From NCBI RefSeq assembly GCF_900497805.2, contig NW_020945064.1, positions 3,063,807 to 3,127,806 of the forward strand: DNA of 64,000 nt, given 5' to 3'. Position 1 is the stretch's first letter, and each line of letters begins with the position of its first letter. The notes beneath the pieces are model-generated. The model was not told the origin of the DNA. It saw only the letters and a list, made by a program, of their open reading frames with translations, and made no database searches. A program made the translations under genes and the position numbers. Source of the DNA: Vombatus ursinus (Eukaryota; Chordata; Mammalia; Diprotodontia; Vombatidae). Positions 1-14,683 of this stretch are shown here, one piece after another.

Positions 1-594
1 AGTGGCAGGATTTGAACAAAGGTCCTCTAATTCCAAATGTAGCCCTCTCTACTGTACTATCAGCCTCTCAATTATTAAATTATCCTCATATCTCTACTTT
101 GCAATACAGTATTGTAAATCTTTCAAGGAACACATTCACAGGAACAGTACTGGTTTTAATGGCATTTTCCCCCTCTCTCCATGCCCTTTTTAAGAGCCAA
201 GTTTAAAGTTGATGACTTATGTTCTGCTCTGGTACCTTGAATCTAACTAATCTGTCTTGAGGTGAAGCTGTGCCTAAATTATCTTTAGTAACTGAGATGC
301 CTACATTACTCAAACAGTTCCAGCTGTGGAGTTACCATTTTGCCATCCTAGTTCTAAAAACTATCTTTAGGGAAAGAGACTACACGCTTTCTGCTGGTTT
401 CATTCTGGGATCTACTGATCTTCTGTGTGTAGTTGGTAAGCAGAGCTCCAGGAAAATGTGAATGATGTCCTACTTTAAGTATCACGTCAGATATGACCTT
501 TCTCAAAATGGTTCCTATTAATCCATGCAAGCAAATGCCTCATTTTATCCTTTCACCCAGAGGGTAAACACGACTACTCAGCTGAAAGCCCTGC

Positions 595-1161
595 ATGAAG
601 AACCCATGGTTTCTGGGCCACACTCCTGAATGGGCATGCTTTCATTGGCAGGCACAGACCTGTGGGCTTGACTTTGGACAATCCATACGTGACGAGTCTT
701 TTCCAAAGTCTTTACGGCCCTGTGGTAAGGAGCCCCCTCGCAAGTGGGCGTTCACGGTTTTCTTTAGCTGCATCTGGACGGTCCAAGAACTGACACCTCT
801 GCTAGACTGGCAAAGAAAGAAATTGCTGTCAGCATCTTCCAGCCAAGGACAGCCCCATCACCAGGAGGAAGACACAAAGAAGTCAACAGCTGGAAAGCTT
901 GACAGAATTAGTCACGCATGTCTCCTTCCCAACTCAGGGATGGGGATCTGTGAGCCTCAGCCGACCGTCTCAGGGTTTCCAGTCTACACTGGCTCTGAAA
1001 TGGATTGTAGGCAAGTTTTTGAAAACGTCTTGAAAACTTTGTGTGATGAGGTTAAAAGAGGCTCCACAGGTAGACAACTCTTATGTTTCAATGTAGCCCT
1101 ACTGAGAGCTTTCCCGGATTTAACAAGAGAAGTACTTGCTTATTTCAGGACATGGACTTGA
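595..1161 (+). other. Open reading frame of 188 codons, unknown
   Basis: The longest uninterrupted ATG frame in the window; it starts MKNPWFLGHTPEWACF and ends REVLAYFRTWT. I recognise no domain, signal peptide or family, and there is no visible promoter or splice signal. A window this size is expected to hold about one such frame by chance, so it is listed only because nothing else explains the stretch. A role as an exon of an unplaced transcript cannot be excluded. Confidence 0.12.
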
Positions 1162-1599
1162 GGTGTCTGGTAGCACCGTTAGCCAGAAATAGCCCGTTGC
1201 TATAACACCGGAGGAAGGAGAGCAGAACTAGGGTTTTTTCTAGACACCATAAACAGCAGCATCAGATGACTACAACCAATTAAGAAAATTAAAGTTTAAC
1301 CCAAAAGAAGAAAACAAAAATTTGAATTGTCATTCAAGCTCAGCTGGTCATGTGATTTGCAGTGTCACTAAAAAGTGGCCTCCCCGAAGCTCTCACTGCT
1401 CTGGGGTTAACTCCCTGAGATAAACCAGGTTAATCATGAATGTGGTTACGCTTGGGATTATACTGAATTCTATGGAAAATATTGGATATTGTTATTATTG
1501 CAATGTTGTACCTGGCAGTAACTTCGCTACACGGCAGGAGATGATGGGCAATGATGTCTTCCACTGGTATCTTCAAGATGTCGAGAGGTGGAGAAAGGC

Positions 1600-1850
1600 C
1601 CTGGCATAATGAATAGAACCGCACCATGCCACCCCTTTGTGAAAAAGACACAGGCTCAAAGGTAGCCTCAGACACTTACTAGCTATGTGATTCTGGGCAT
1701 TATTTAATCGCTCTCTGCCTGAGTTTCTTCATCTGTAAAACGGGGATTATAATGGCACCCACCTTTCAGGTTTATTGTGAGGATAAAATATTCATAAAGC
1801 ACTTTGCAAATCTTAAGGTATTATAGAAATGCTAGCCATTATCTTTTTAG
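1600..1850 (+). mobile_element. CORE-SINE (MIR/THER-type)
   Basis: Contains CCTCAGACACTTACTAGCTA, the CORE segment TTTCTTCATCTGTAAAA, and the LINE-like tail AAGCACTTTGCAAATCTTAA. It is diverged, so it is an old copy. Confidence 0.85.
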
Positions 1851-1989
1851 TCATGGTTTACAAAACACTTCTCACAACAACCTAACGAGGCAGGTAGTCA
1901 ATAGCCAACCAGCCATCATTTTATTAGCACGGGAACTTGGTGACATGAATAGAAGTCTTAGAGGCCTGCCTGTAGCTTAACTACCTTTA

Positions 1990-2100
1990 CAATGCTGATG
2001 TTGAATGATCCAGGGACACCAGCCTTGCTGTTCCATGAATGGCACTCCATCTCAGCTCTAGAAGCCTTTTCTCTGGCCATCCCCATGCCTGGAAGTCACA
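1990..2100 (+). mobile_element. L2-type LINE fragment
   Basis: The stretch CTGTTCCATGAATGGCACTC followed by TTTTCTCTGGCCATCCCCAT matches the reverse-transcriptase 3' part of the L2-like family found repeatedly elsewhere in the window. Confidence 0.6.
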
Positions 2101-2640
2101 TATGCTAATTCCCTTTGGATGCCTAGGCTGAATATCTATGCTTCCACACCTACTTTTTCCCCACCACTCAACTAGAAAAGGCCATAGCTTAGAAAGAGCA
2201 TCTTAGGAGAAAGCTATCTTCTTCGTCAAATGCCCCCGCCCACCAAACCTTCAATGGCCTGACATTCAAGCCATCTCTGAAACTCCACCTGAGTTTTTCA
2301 GAAAAAGGCTTAGGAAGTCTGATGTGGAAAATGCTGAGGCATTACCCTCACTGAAACATTCCAGTTTCAAGGCCTACCTTGCCCACCCCAATCTTGGTGC
2401 GTAGATTCTTCCTTTTAAACAAAGAAATCTTGGTATATATGGTGATGCAAGTCCACAGATGTCTGAAGGGGTGCAGGCGGGTGGCTGAACATGAGCCCTG
2501 AGAGTCCGATGAGCCCAATAGGGTGACTCAGGCATGCTTCCCAGAACAGCGAGGTGAGCGGATGACCCACCCTCTTCCCAGAAGGGGCAGTAAGTTATTC
2601 CACTGACTTCCACACCAATACCTCCTGCAGCTGCTGATTG

Positions 2641-2646
2641 TTTATT
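2641..2646 (-). terminator. WWP2: WWP2 polyadenylation signal AATAAA
   Basis: The minus strand reads GTGCAATAAACAATC. About 20-30 bases further is a GU-rich element (GGTATTGGTGTGG, plus-strand 2608-2622), the expected layout of a mammalian poly(A) site. Cleavage is expected near 2622-2630. Confidence 0.7.
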
Positions 2647-2773
2647 GCACAAGAGATCAGCATTGAGGCAGAAGGGATATTACAAAATGAGCTGGTGACC
2701 AGCCTGCTGCTACAGAAGTAGTTTTTTTTACAGACGCTTCATTTATATACACATATGTACACGCATACGAGCG

Positions 2774-2821
2774 AACACACACACAGACACACACACAGAC
2801 ACACACACAGACACACACACA

Positions 2822-2863
<42 letters not shown>
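2774..2863. repeat. (CA)n microsatellite in the WWP2 3' UTR
   Basis: A long CA tract. Its left half is broken at about 10-bp spacing by CAG units (ACACACACAG repeated) and its right half is pure. On the transcript strand it reads as UG repeats. Long open frames of alternating Cys and Val across it are artefacts. Confidence 0.97.
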
Positions 2864-2864
<1 letters not shown>

Positions 2865-4159
2865 CCTAGTACTGACAGCTCTCGGCCAAGGCAGGAAGCC
2901 CCAGCAGCTGCAGCCTGCATGATCAAACGGGTCGCAGTACAACCCAGCAAACAAGTGAGGAAACAAGGGCTGGTTTCCCCACCCCAAGCTGGCCATCATT
3001 CCAAGGAGGACACGACACACATCAACGTGGAGCTGCCAGGCTCAGGCCCCCATGAAGTGGAACCAGCCAGGAAGCAGCTGCCCAAGAATCCTATTTAAAG
3101 CTAGAACCCTATGGCACAGGTCGGGTCAGGCAAGGAGGAGATGGAGGAGGCATTGGGGGACTCCTTGAGTAAAGCACACCTGCTGGAATCTAGAAGGCAA
3201 AGGGGGAAAGGCAAACATGGGGGCCCAGACACTGGGGGTGAAAGGTGCCGCTTCCTGCCTTCCTTTCTAGCAGACTGATGGAATTCTATTCAGCAGGTGC
3301 AGAAAGAAGGCTGCCCAACGCTGACCCTTCCTGTCTCGCTCCACAACAGGAGATGATGGGGTACACTGAAGAGGGCCTCTCTGGGGCAGGAAAAGGGAAC
3401 CAGGAGCCTGTAAGTCAGGGTTCACCCACCAAATCCCCTGCTCTGGCAGAGACACAAGGCCCCTGGGTGGAGGAGGCTGAATTAGCCGGTGGCCAACTCT
3501 CCTGCCAAGCTGGGCCCTGCTCCAGGGGAGCTTTCAGAGAACTCGTTTCTGCACAGAGCCCCTGTCTTTAGGAAAATGGCCCTCACAAGCCTATGCAGTC
3601 CTCTGAAGGCTAGACCTAAGCTTAGAAGACCTTGGACTGTGTCCCTGAGAGGGAGGAGGGGAGAACTCGAGCCCTTGGGGCCTGGTTCCCCAAAAGTCCC
3701 AGCCCAACCCAGAGCTCGGGCTCCATGGAACGACAGCAGCATCACACAAAAAGGAATAAACAAAAACCCATGATCTGCTAATCAGGAGTGACCACTGCCA
3801 TGGCCTCAGCCCCTCCTCCACCCCAGGGGCCTGTAGTGCTGAGCCCCCGCTGGGCTCAGCCTGGCCCTCAGGCTGCACCCCAAATCCCTCACTCTCACAT
3901 TCAATTTAAATGAATCACTAAAAAAATTTTAAACTTCTATTTCAAAACACCAAAATGTCTCCTATTGGGAAAGGCAAGGGAAACCTCCCCCAAGAAGCTC
4001 ATCTAACCTGTATCTCTCATCACCCCTTCTTCTGGGCATTTGCTTGGTCCAATGAGAATAGGGGTTCCTTCCCCCCAACTCACAAATGTGATTCTCCAGC
4101 ACTGGGGAAGGTGGGAACACCTTCACTGAGGAGATTCTGGCCCTCTGGTCTCTGATACA

Positions 4160-4160
<1 letters not shown>

Positions 4161-4202
<42 letters not shown>
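4161..4202. repeat. (CA)n microsatellite in the WWP2 3' UTR, stop-proximal
   Basis: A pure CA tract of about 21 units lying roughly 260-300 bases after the stop codon in the transcript, where it reads UG. A short imperfect extension follows to about 4214. Confidence 0.97.
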
Positions 4203-4206
<4 letters not shown>

Positions 4207-4459
4207 CACACACTGTGAGAAGAGGGGTGATGGGTAATCCCAGGCTCCATTCCAGTCTCCCACCAGCTGGCTGCCAAGAGTGGGGGCAGGAGCCCGTGGG
4301 CAGTAGGGCCTGGGGAAAATCTGCCAATGCGAGGAGACTTAGAGACCCCCACCACACTGTGGGGACCTCCTGAGAGTCCATTGTCCTGCTGCCACAAAGA
4401 CAGGACTCAGTGACTGCCCAGCATGGCATGACAGGGAACTCGAGAGAGGCTACTCTTCA

Positions 4460-4582
<123 letters not shown>

Positions 4583-4850
4583 CTATTAGCGAAAATCCAG
4601 CGGCCTTGGACTCTTCCCCCGGAGGGCTGCCCACTCAAAGCAGAGAGCGTCAGGACAGGTCAGACAGGCTGCACACCTGAGCACGTGGGACACATCTTTC
4701 TTAGCTAGTCCACACCCCAAGGTGTGCTTTAGGAAAGGAAGAAATGTCACACACACACCAGGGGTCCCCAAGCAAGCACAAGTATCAACCCGACCTCACT
4801 GGGGTGTTCTGTGTTCCCTAGGCCAGCATCTCCCCCAAAGGAACAGCTTA

Positions 4851-5066
<216 letters not shown>

Positions 5067-5129
5067 CTATGGAACTCTGGGATTCCACAGCTGCTGCCCG
5101 TACTCCTCTCAACCTACAGGACGTCTCTA

Positions 5130-5489
<360 letters not shown>

Positions 5490-5942
5490 TTAGCAGCAAT
5501 CCACAAGGCAGTGCTGGGTCCCTGGGACCTTTCAGTCAGCCTACAGGTCGGATATCGTTCTAGCAGCAATCAGCCCGTGGAGCCTGGGAAGCCAACTCAG
5601 CCCTGGGGCTTCCTAATCTTGGCTAGCCTTGGATCTTTAAAGGAGAAAGCACTCAACTCACGAAGACCAGGTCTGAAAGTCCTTCCTATTTCTCTTCCTG
5701 TCTGACTGGTAGGGAAGTCAGTGGCTAGCAAATGCTTCAACTCTAGCCTCTACTCCTCATCCAATGCTCTGCCTCCTACACACCAGTGATTAGAACTGGA
5801 AGGAAGGTGACCAGTAACTTCCACTTATCACCCTAGATTCACCACGCCAGAGCCTTTCCAGGCCAGGAGAGCCCTGCCTTTCTTTTCAAGGAAGCACATC
5901 TGAAAGTCTGAGGACAATCAACCACAGACAGGACGTGTGCGT

Positions 5943-5985
5943 CCGTATGTGGGTGGGTGTTTCTGTATAAACCACCCACATACGG
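5943..5985. repeat. Perfect 14-bp inverted repeat in intron 21
   Basis: CCGTATGTGGGTGG (5943-5956) and CCACCCACATACGG (5972-5985) are exact reverse complements around a 15-base loop. Intron 21 (5277-6142) otherwise shows nothing recognised. Confidence 0.85.
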
Positions 5986-6094
5986 GCTAAGAGGTGGGGG
6001 AGGGGTGTGAAAGGGTGGTAAAGGCAGCACAAGGTGCTCTGGGCTGCCCCCCCACTTAGGAGGCTCCCTGGGCCCATGCTCTGTGTCCACGTCA

Positions 6095-6247
<153 letters not shown>

Positions 6248-7537
6248 CTAGGAGACAAATGAGACCCGTCAGCACTAGGGCCAGCCCCCATCCCCCCCGT
6301 GGGCTAATACCCAACCCAGAAGGACAGTGGCTAGGGGCAGGGGCAGGTGCTGCTTTCTACACCCTAAGCAGACACAGGCTCCAACAGGAGAAGGATAGAT
6401 TAGATCTGTACAGGCATCGGGATTTATTTATTCCCAATTAACTGAGATTTACCCCTTTTAAGAACCAAGGCTTTAATTTTAACCATTTGACACGGAAATC
6501 CTTCTAAAATGAATCGAATACCTCCATGCCTTCTTAAACAAAGTGTTCTGGCCATAATTTAACCTCTTCTCACTGACTCTGGGCAAACATTATGACTATC
6601 AGTTACTGTACTGTATCGCCCTCAGTACCTCAAATTTCCATGAATTTCATTTCAAGTGTTTGATACTTTCCAAATTCTCATGCATTTTAATAGCTTTTCT
6701 GCCTTTTACTTGACAAGAGACTGTCAGCTGTAATTTTCTGCTGTTGTCACTGTGCCAGGCCCAAGCCTCCCTCCTCCCTGAAATTTCTAATTTATTGTTC
6801 TGATGGTTCTGGACTGGAAAATCAAGTAACAAATCAAATCTGTTTAACCATGTTAAAAAAAAAAAAAAAGAAGAGAAGACAGGCACTGACTGAGGGTCTA
6901 AAAGCCCTCTCATGAATGTGGTAAACATGGTTTATTTAGTGTATGGACTTTTTAACTTAAGTTTTGGCTATTCAGAAGCCTCCTTTGCTAACTTTCTGGG
7001 GATTAATCTAAGCCCTAAAAGGCCAATGCTGCTATCAAAGCAGCCTCTGGGTATGAAAGGGCCATTCTCCCAACAGGATACTTTCCCCATTAACAAAAGA
7101 CCAAGTCTCTACAAATAAATAGCCCAGGAAGGGTCACCAGCTACACCTACCTGATGCTGCAAAGTATCATGAGCATGTTAACCTGGGGCCTCCTTGCTAT
7201 AGTCTAGCCTGAAAGTCACAACTGTGAAATTCAAGGAGCCCAGTTATCTATTCCAAGCCCTATCTTTTACCGGTGAGTAAACTGAGGCCACAGAGATTAG
7301 GGAGTGTTGAGTCTCAGATCCCTTGAATAACAGGAGGCAGACATGAGGCTCAGCCCCAGCGGCCTGAGCTCTAGACCCTCTGTTCTTTGCCAAAGCACTA
7401 CGCAGCCTAGATTATTGAGAAAGGGTCTTCTCCAGAAGCAAGTTCTGACCTCTCCACTACTGAAAAAGAAGTAACTGGGAGCACAGGCTACTGGGCCAAC
7501 CAAGAACCGAGAGCCACAAGAAACCTGGGGATCTCAC
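6248..7537. other. WWP2 intron 20
   Basis: 1290 bp. Bases 7240-7400 look like an antisense MIR-type SINE (GAGTAAACTGAGGCCACAGA). A poly-A run lies at 6855-6868. The remainder is AT-rich and not recognised. Confidence 0.6.
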
Positions 7538-7658
7538 CTCGAGTTCCTTCTCATCAAAATAGCGGAGCCATTCCAATGGAGCCACTTCATTGAAGCCATC
7601 CAGGAAAGCTCTGGTCTGCTCTTCCACACCTCGGGTAAATCTCCAATCTGTCAGCAGC
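7538..7658 (-). CDS. WWP2: WWP2 exon 20: HECT N-lobe
   Basis: 121 bp encode LLTDWRFTRGVEEQTRAFLD then GFNEVAPLEWLRYFDEKELE. The acceptor is TTTCAG and the donor GTGAGA. EEQTRAF has Arg where I recall Lys in human, a conservative change. Confidence 0.98.
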
Positions 7659-8181
7659 CTGAAACCAAAAACCAGCCCATCAGCACCAAATACGCTGAGT
7701 CTCCAACCCTCTTTCTCAGGCTCTCGGCCATCCATGGAGTCCTTTTACACGTACCAATCCACACAGGCCAGGGAGTAAGCCTGGATTCAACCCTGTGCAC
7801 CAGAGGCACGACTTTTATTCGTTCATTAATTCCAATATTTACGGAGCACCTACTCCGCATAAGGTGCTGCAGAGGCTGAGATGCAAAAACGAATAAGACT
7901 TGATCCCCACCCTCAAGAAACTTATAATCTAAGAGGAGACAGAAGACAATTACGTAAATGTGATAGTGTTGCGTTACAAGGATATAAGAGATAAAGTGTT
8001 ATAAAACAAGACATGAGGCAACACCTCCCCTCATCGCTTTGCAGAGGTGAGAAGTCCATAGGTATTTATACTATATGTTGTCAGATTTTTTTTTTACTGA
8101 TTAGCTTTGTTGTTGATTTTGTGATTTTTCTCTTTTTCTTCTGAAAAAAATATTTATTTTTTTTAAAAAAAAGTTAAATGA

Positions 8182-8331
8182 GGGGCAGCTAGATGGCACA
8201 GTGAATAGAACTCTGACCTTGGAGTCAGGAGGACCTGAGTTCAAATCCGGCCTCAGACACTTAACACTTACTAGCTGTGTGACCCCAGGTAAGTCACTTA
8301 ACCCTGACTGCCTCACCAAAAAAAAAAAAAT
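8182..8331 (+). mobile_element. Marsupial tRNA-derived SINE (MAR1/WSINE type)
   Basis: It starts GGGGCAGCTAGATGGCACAG and contains the pol III B-box-like GAGTTCAAATCC, TTACTAGCTGTGTGACC and a 3' poly-A. Little divergence from the other copies here suggests it is relatively young. Confidence 0.92.
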
Positions 8332-9027
8332 GTTAAGTGTTCAGTGAGATCATATCCAAAGAGTAGATAAACTGAAATTACATGGGAGAGAGGGAATTTA
8401 ACCTTAGCCTTCACGGATGGATAGGCAGAATTTTCAGAGGTAGAGGTGATGGGGAAACCACCCCAGGCAAGAAGGCTATGAGAACGTGTCATCCAGTTTA
8501 ACTAGCAGAGAGTACATGAAGGAGAGTAGCATTATGAGCCAAGGCTAGAAAGATGAAAGGCCATGAAGCTAAGTAGTGTAAACTTTATTCAGTTTTTTGT
8601 GAAAGGAAAGTGAGATGACCAAAGACATGCAGTAGGAAGATTAATCTGACTGTGTGTAATATTTAAGAAGATTAGAAATGGGAGAAAGGCTAGCCAAGAG
8701 ACTACAGAAAGATGCAGCGAAGGCCTAAATGACAGTGGTCAAGTAGTTGCCATGAAAAGGGGGAGATTCCACAGAACTTAGTGGCGTATTGAAAAAAAAA
8801 GAAGCAAGAAAAAGGAGGAAGTGAAAATAAATACAAGGTTTCAAGGTTGAGTGACTGGGAGGGAGGGGTTGGTTAGAGTTGGAAGATGAGGAATTCAGTT
8901 TGTAAATGCCAAGTTTAAGGTATACCAGCAGGACGCTCGGGGAAGCTGTCCAATAGATAGTTGGAATTATAAGCCTGGAGTCTGAAAAAAATCAAAGCCG
9001 CAACTACAGATTTGGATATCATCCACA

Positions 9028-9247
9028 GGGGCAGCTAGGTGGTTCAGTGGATAGAGTGCTGTGCCTGGAATCAGGAAGACCTGAGTTCAAATCCAGCCTC
9101 AGACACTTACTAACTGTATCATTCTGGGAAAGTCAACATTGTTTGCCTCAGTTTCTTCATCTATAAAATAAGCTGAAGAAGGAAATGGCAAACCATTCCA
9201 ACCCCAAATTGGGTCACAAATAGTCTGCCATGACTGAACAACAACAA
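9028..9247 (+). mobile_element. SINE with RTE/BovB-like 3' tail
   Basis: It starts GGGGCAGCTAGGTGGTTCAG and has the CORE part, then a tail reading GGCAAACCATTCCA and GTCTGCCATGACTGAACAAC. That tail resembles the 3' end of RTE/BovB LINEs, which would mobilise it. It is flanked by 12-bp target duplications (ATATCATCCACA at 9016-9027 and ATATCACCCACA at 9248-9259). Confidence 0.9.
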
Positions 9248-11004
9248 ATATCACCCACATAAGGAAATAGCTGAAACCATGAAAATGGATGAGATTGTCA
9301 AGGGAGAAGAGTAAAGATTGAAAATAATCATTATTTCATAATGACAATTTATATAATAATTATATTCTTAAAGACTTCCTCTTTGATAGTCTTTAAAAAC
9401 TAAGAGTCAGAGAAAAACAGAAGAAAAAGAGATAGAGACAGGCAAAAGCAAAGAAAGTTAAGGGCAGAGTCCTGAGGAATGGTTATATTTAGTAGGTAGG
9501 AGAAGAAAAGTACGAGATCATTTGTCACAGAAGCCCAAGAAAGAAAAAAGGGTCAAGAAAAAGAAGGCAGTCACGTTAAACGTTGCAGAAAGATCAAGAA
9601 GGATGATAAGCGGAAAAGGAAAAAAAACTAATGGCATTTACAATAGGTGGTCTTTGGTGATCCTTGAGAGAATAATTTCAGTAGAGAGGAGAAAAGTTGG
9701 ACAATAAGGGGCTGAGGAGTGAATGGGGGGTGAGACAGGGATCAATGTCTACTGGCCGGGCAGTGGAAAAATGATAGAGCTTGAAGAGACAGCAATCTCT
9801 TTTTAGGCATGTTTGGAGGGAGGAAGAGGAGGAGGAGGAGGGGAAGGAGCCAGTGGAGCAGACCAGAAATGCAAATATTTATTAAGCCAATACGAGAAGC
9901 AGAATAAAACTATGATGTGCTTGTTGGGGTCAGAGTGCTTGTGTTGAACGTTGCCTTTGGGACTGGGGATGTGAGAAAAATGGAGCAATCCCTGTGAGGA
10001 ATCCAATAGGTAGACATTGACATGTGAATAAGACAAGTGCCATGCAGCAACGGGGTCCCACATTACAAATGGGCAATGGTTCCAACCAAGAGTTTCAGGT
10101 CTTTCTCTGTCTACAAGTGATTGGCAGCCTAGGTGAGAGAATGGATAAAAACAATGTCCATGGAGAGAGATCCTGAGGTTGGGAATGAACAAGGTGGGTG
10201 CAATAGAGTTCAAGAGACAGTCCATCCAACAAACATTTATTAGGTAGCCCTACAGAGGCAGAAATCAAATGGTCTAGGGGTAAGGGATTGAGGGTGCTAC
10301 CCACCTATGGTGGTGTCTGGGCAGGGAGGCAGGGGAAGCCAAGAAGACATTGCTGGACTGGGAGAAGAAGATAAAGGTAAGGTGCAAGAAGTCTGGTGCA
10401 CAAGAAGGGTAGAGTCACTCAAAGTGAGGTGAGAGGAGGGCAGGAGGCCACAGTCAGAGGAATCACATTGGCTTAGGCTCTTAGGGGCAGCAGTCGCAGA
10501 GTTAACAAGAAAGGCTGGGGACCCAAGGCCGTGTCACCATCAGACTGAGCAGAAGCTTTAAAAGGGGTGGGGAGGGGCTGCAGGCACGAGAACGAAAAGG
10601 CTGAACAAGTGAGCTGTGGCTGGGGGTGGTCAGAGAAGAAAAGACACACAAGAGCATATGCCGAGCAAAGTGAAAACGGCACAGGACTCAAGGGGTTCGT
10701 TTGGGAAGGAGAGAGAAGAGAAATCTCGATGTTATTATTTGAGGCATTTTCTTCTCACTCACTGGAAATCCAGGCATGGGGCCTTCACTATTCCAGAGGG
10801 CTGAAACTTTCAATATGTTTTTTTCAAGTAAGAGAAATTACTAAGTGAAAAGAAGATAAAAATTCAATTGATCAATTAAAACAAGTCTAAAAAAAAGGCT
10901 TGGGATTCTGTAGTGAAAATGCCACTCGTCTAGCAGCCAGACCTTGACGTTGCCTGATCTGACACTGGCCAGGGGAGTCGCCGAGGACCAATCTCCTCCT
11001 CCCA

Positions 11005-11105
11005 CTGAGTATCTGTAAAATGGGGACAATAATGAATTCCTGCTTCCCTCCCAGCCTCATGGTGAGGAAAGCACTTTACAAGCTTGAGGGTGCCACAGAA
11101 ATGGG
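11005..11105 (+). mobile_element. MIR-type CORE-SINE fragment
   Basis: TATCTGTAAAATGGGGACAA followed by GAGGAAAGCACTTTACAAGC are the CORE and 3' parts of MIR-type SINEs. Confidence 0.75.
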
Positions 11106-11234
11106 AGTGACAATGCCAAGTGCAGTGTCGTCTCAATTTCAACAAAGAAGGAAAAAGGACTCTGAAACCACCTTCCGTCTACTCAGTCTATAGCTCATAT
11201 GTGCAGAGTTTTCCCAATGCTGTCCCCCCGTTAG

Positions 11235-11345
11235 AATGTGAGCTCCTTGAGGGCGTATTTGCCTTTCAGTGCTCAGCAGAGCTCCTGACATGATAGACAC
11301 TTAATAAATAAACATGTATTTATTAAACAAATAAAGTCGACTGAC
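11235..11345 (+). mobile_element. L2-type LINE 3' end
   Basis: GTGAGCTCCTTGAGGGCGTA followed by GACACTTAATAAATAAACAT is the terminal segment of L2-like LINEs. Confidence 0.75.
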
Positions 11346-11454
11346 TGACTGATCTCAGAGCGATGCATCAGTTCTCCCTGCCTTCACCACACTAGCCAGG
11401 CAGCATGACTATCACTCCAGAAATGAGTGTCTTTTGCTGGGGGGGCAGGCAGGG

Positions 11455-11640
11455 GGGGTGAGGCAGACAGAGCACTGAACTCGGGGTCAGCAGACCCTGC
11501 CCACACTTCATGGATGTGTCATGTGATCTCTTGCCTCAGTTCCTTCACCTAGAAGACGGTGATCACATTTGCCCTACCCACGTCAGAAAGATGGAGTGAG
11601 AAAATAAAGCGCTGCCTCAAAGCGAGTCACTGTGAGTCCC
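11455..11640 (+). mobile_element. CORE-SINE
   Basis: It contains CAGACAGAGCACTGAACTCG, CTTGCCTCAGTTCCTTCACC and AAATAAAGCGCTGCC in the order expected of a diverged CORE-SINE. Confidence 0.65.
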
Positions 11641-11900
11641 TGGGGAACCTTCACCATTCAAGGCCTCGTCTGTGGCTGGCACCCCAAAGAAGACCACAGG
11701 CGTGAGGAAACGCACCATCCTGCCTCGGGGACCCGGGGCTTCCTGTGCCCAGCTCAAACCCAGGCTCCTTCACGTCAGTGCAAGAACGCTGACTCCGGGA
11801 AGCATAGAGGGAGTTAAGGGTCCGAGAGAGAGGGATGAAGGGCCCCCCCCAGCTCTCCTCTGGCCTTTGCCCTCCCCCTCGCCCCACCCTTTGACAATTA

Positions 11901-12086
<186 letters not shown>

Positions 12087-12379
12087 TCATAGGGAGTGAC
12101 CTCCCAACCTGCTTCCTCATCCTCACTTCAGGCCTAAGGCCCAGAACCCAAAGGGTCTGTGAGCTCCTAGTTACTGCCTGCAGGATGGCCTGCTAGAAGC
12201 GATGGACAGCTGCAATCAAGCACCTGATGCTGAGCTTTGATCCAGTCATGCAACCTCAGCTCCACAAGACACCGAGGTCATGAAGACGTTTTCATTCCAA
12301 CCTGTTTGTGTGGATAACAGGGCTGGGTCCCAGGGAAAGGGGCCCAGGCCAGACCCTGACTGGCAATGACAACCACTCA

Positions 12380-14683
<2,304 letters not shown>

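Larger units (their letters stand above)
1..2620. other. Region downstream of WWP2
   Basis: No gene is recognised. Bases 1-60 look like the end of an antisense CORE-SINE (GGATTTGAACAAAGGTCCTC). A CORE-SINE and an L2 piece are listed separately. The rest, including 60-590 and 2100-2620, shows nothing I can name. Confidence 0.5.
2625..4459 (-). other. WWP2: WWP2 3' UTR
   Basis: About 1.83 kb between the stop codon and the inferred cleavage site. It has no interspersed repeat that I recognise, but it holds two long (CA)n tracts that are (UG)n in the transcript. The left end is inferred from the AATAAA at 2641-2646 and a GU-rich stretch beyond it. No other canonical AATAAA or ATTAAA was seen between it and the stop codon. 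Confidence 0.75.
7805..9730 (-). mobile_element. L2-type LINE, antisense to the plus strand, with two SINE insertions
   Basis: It begins with the antisense 3' end (TATTTACGGAGCACCTACTC) and continues through diverged antisense reverse-transcriptase sequence typical of L2-like LINEs. Two SINEs (8182-8331 and 9028-9247) interrupt it, so it is older than both. It carries no usable frame. Intron 19 continues to 11901; 9730-10990 is probably more degraded LINE sequence that I could not assign. Confidence 0.6.

Noticed and set aside
2657-3020. Open frames with long Cys-Val runs
   Set aside because: They arise only from reading the (CA)n tract as codons; the region is WWP2 3' UTR. The frame over 3962-4429 has the same cause.
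8182-8331. tRNA gene suggested by the B-box-like GTTCAAATCC
   Set aside because: It belongs to a tRNA-derived SINE with poly-A tail; no complete cloverleaf or acceptor stem. The same holds for the other SINE copies.
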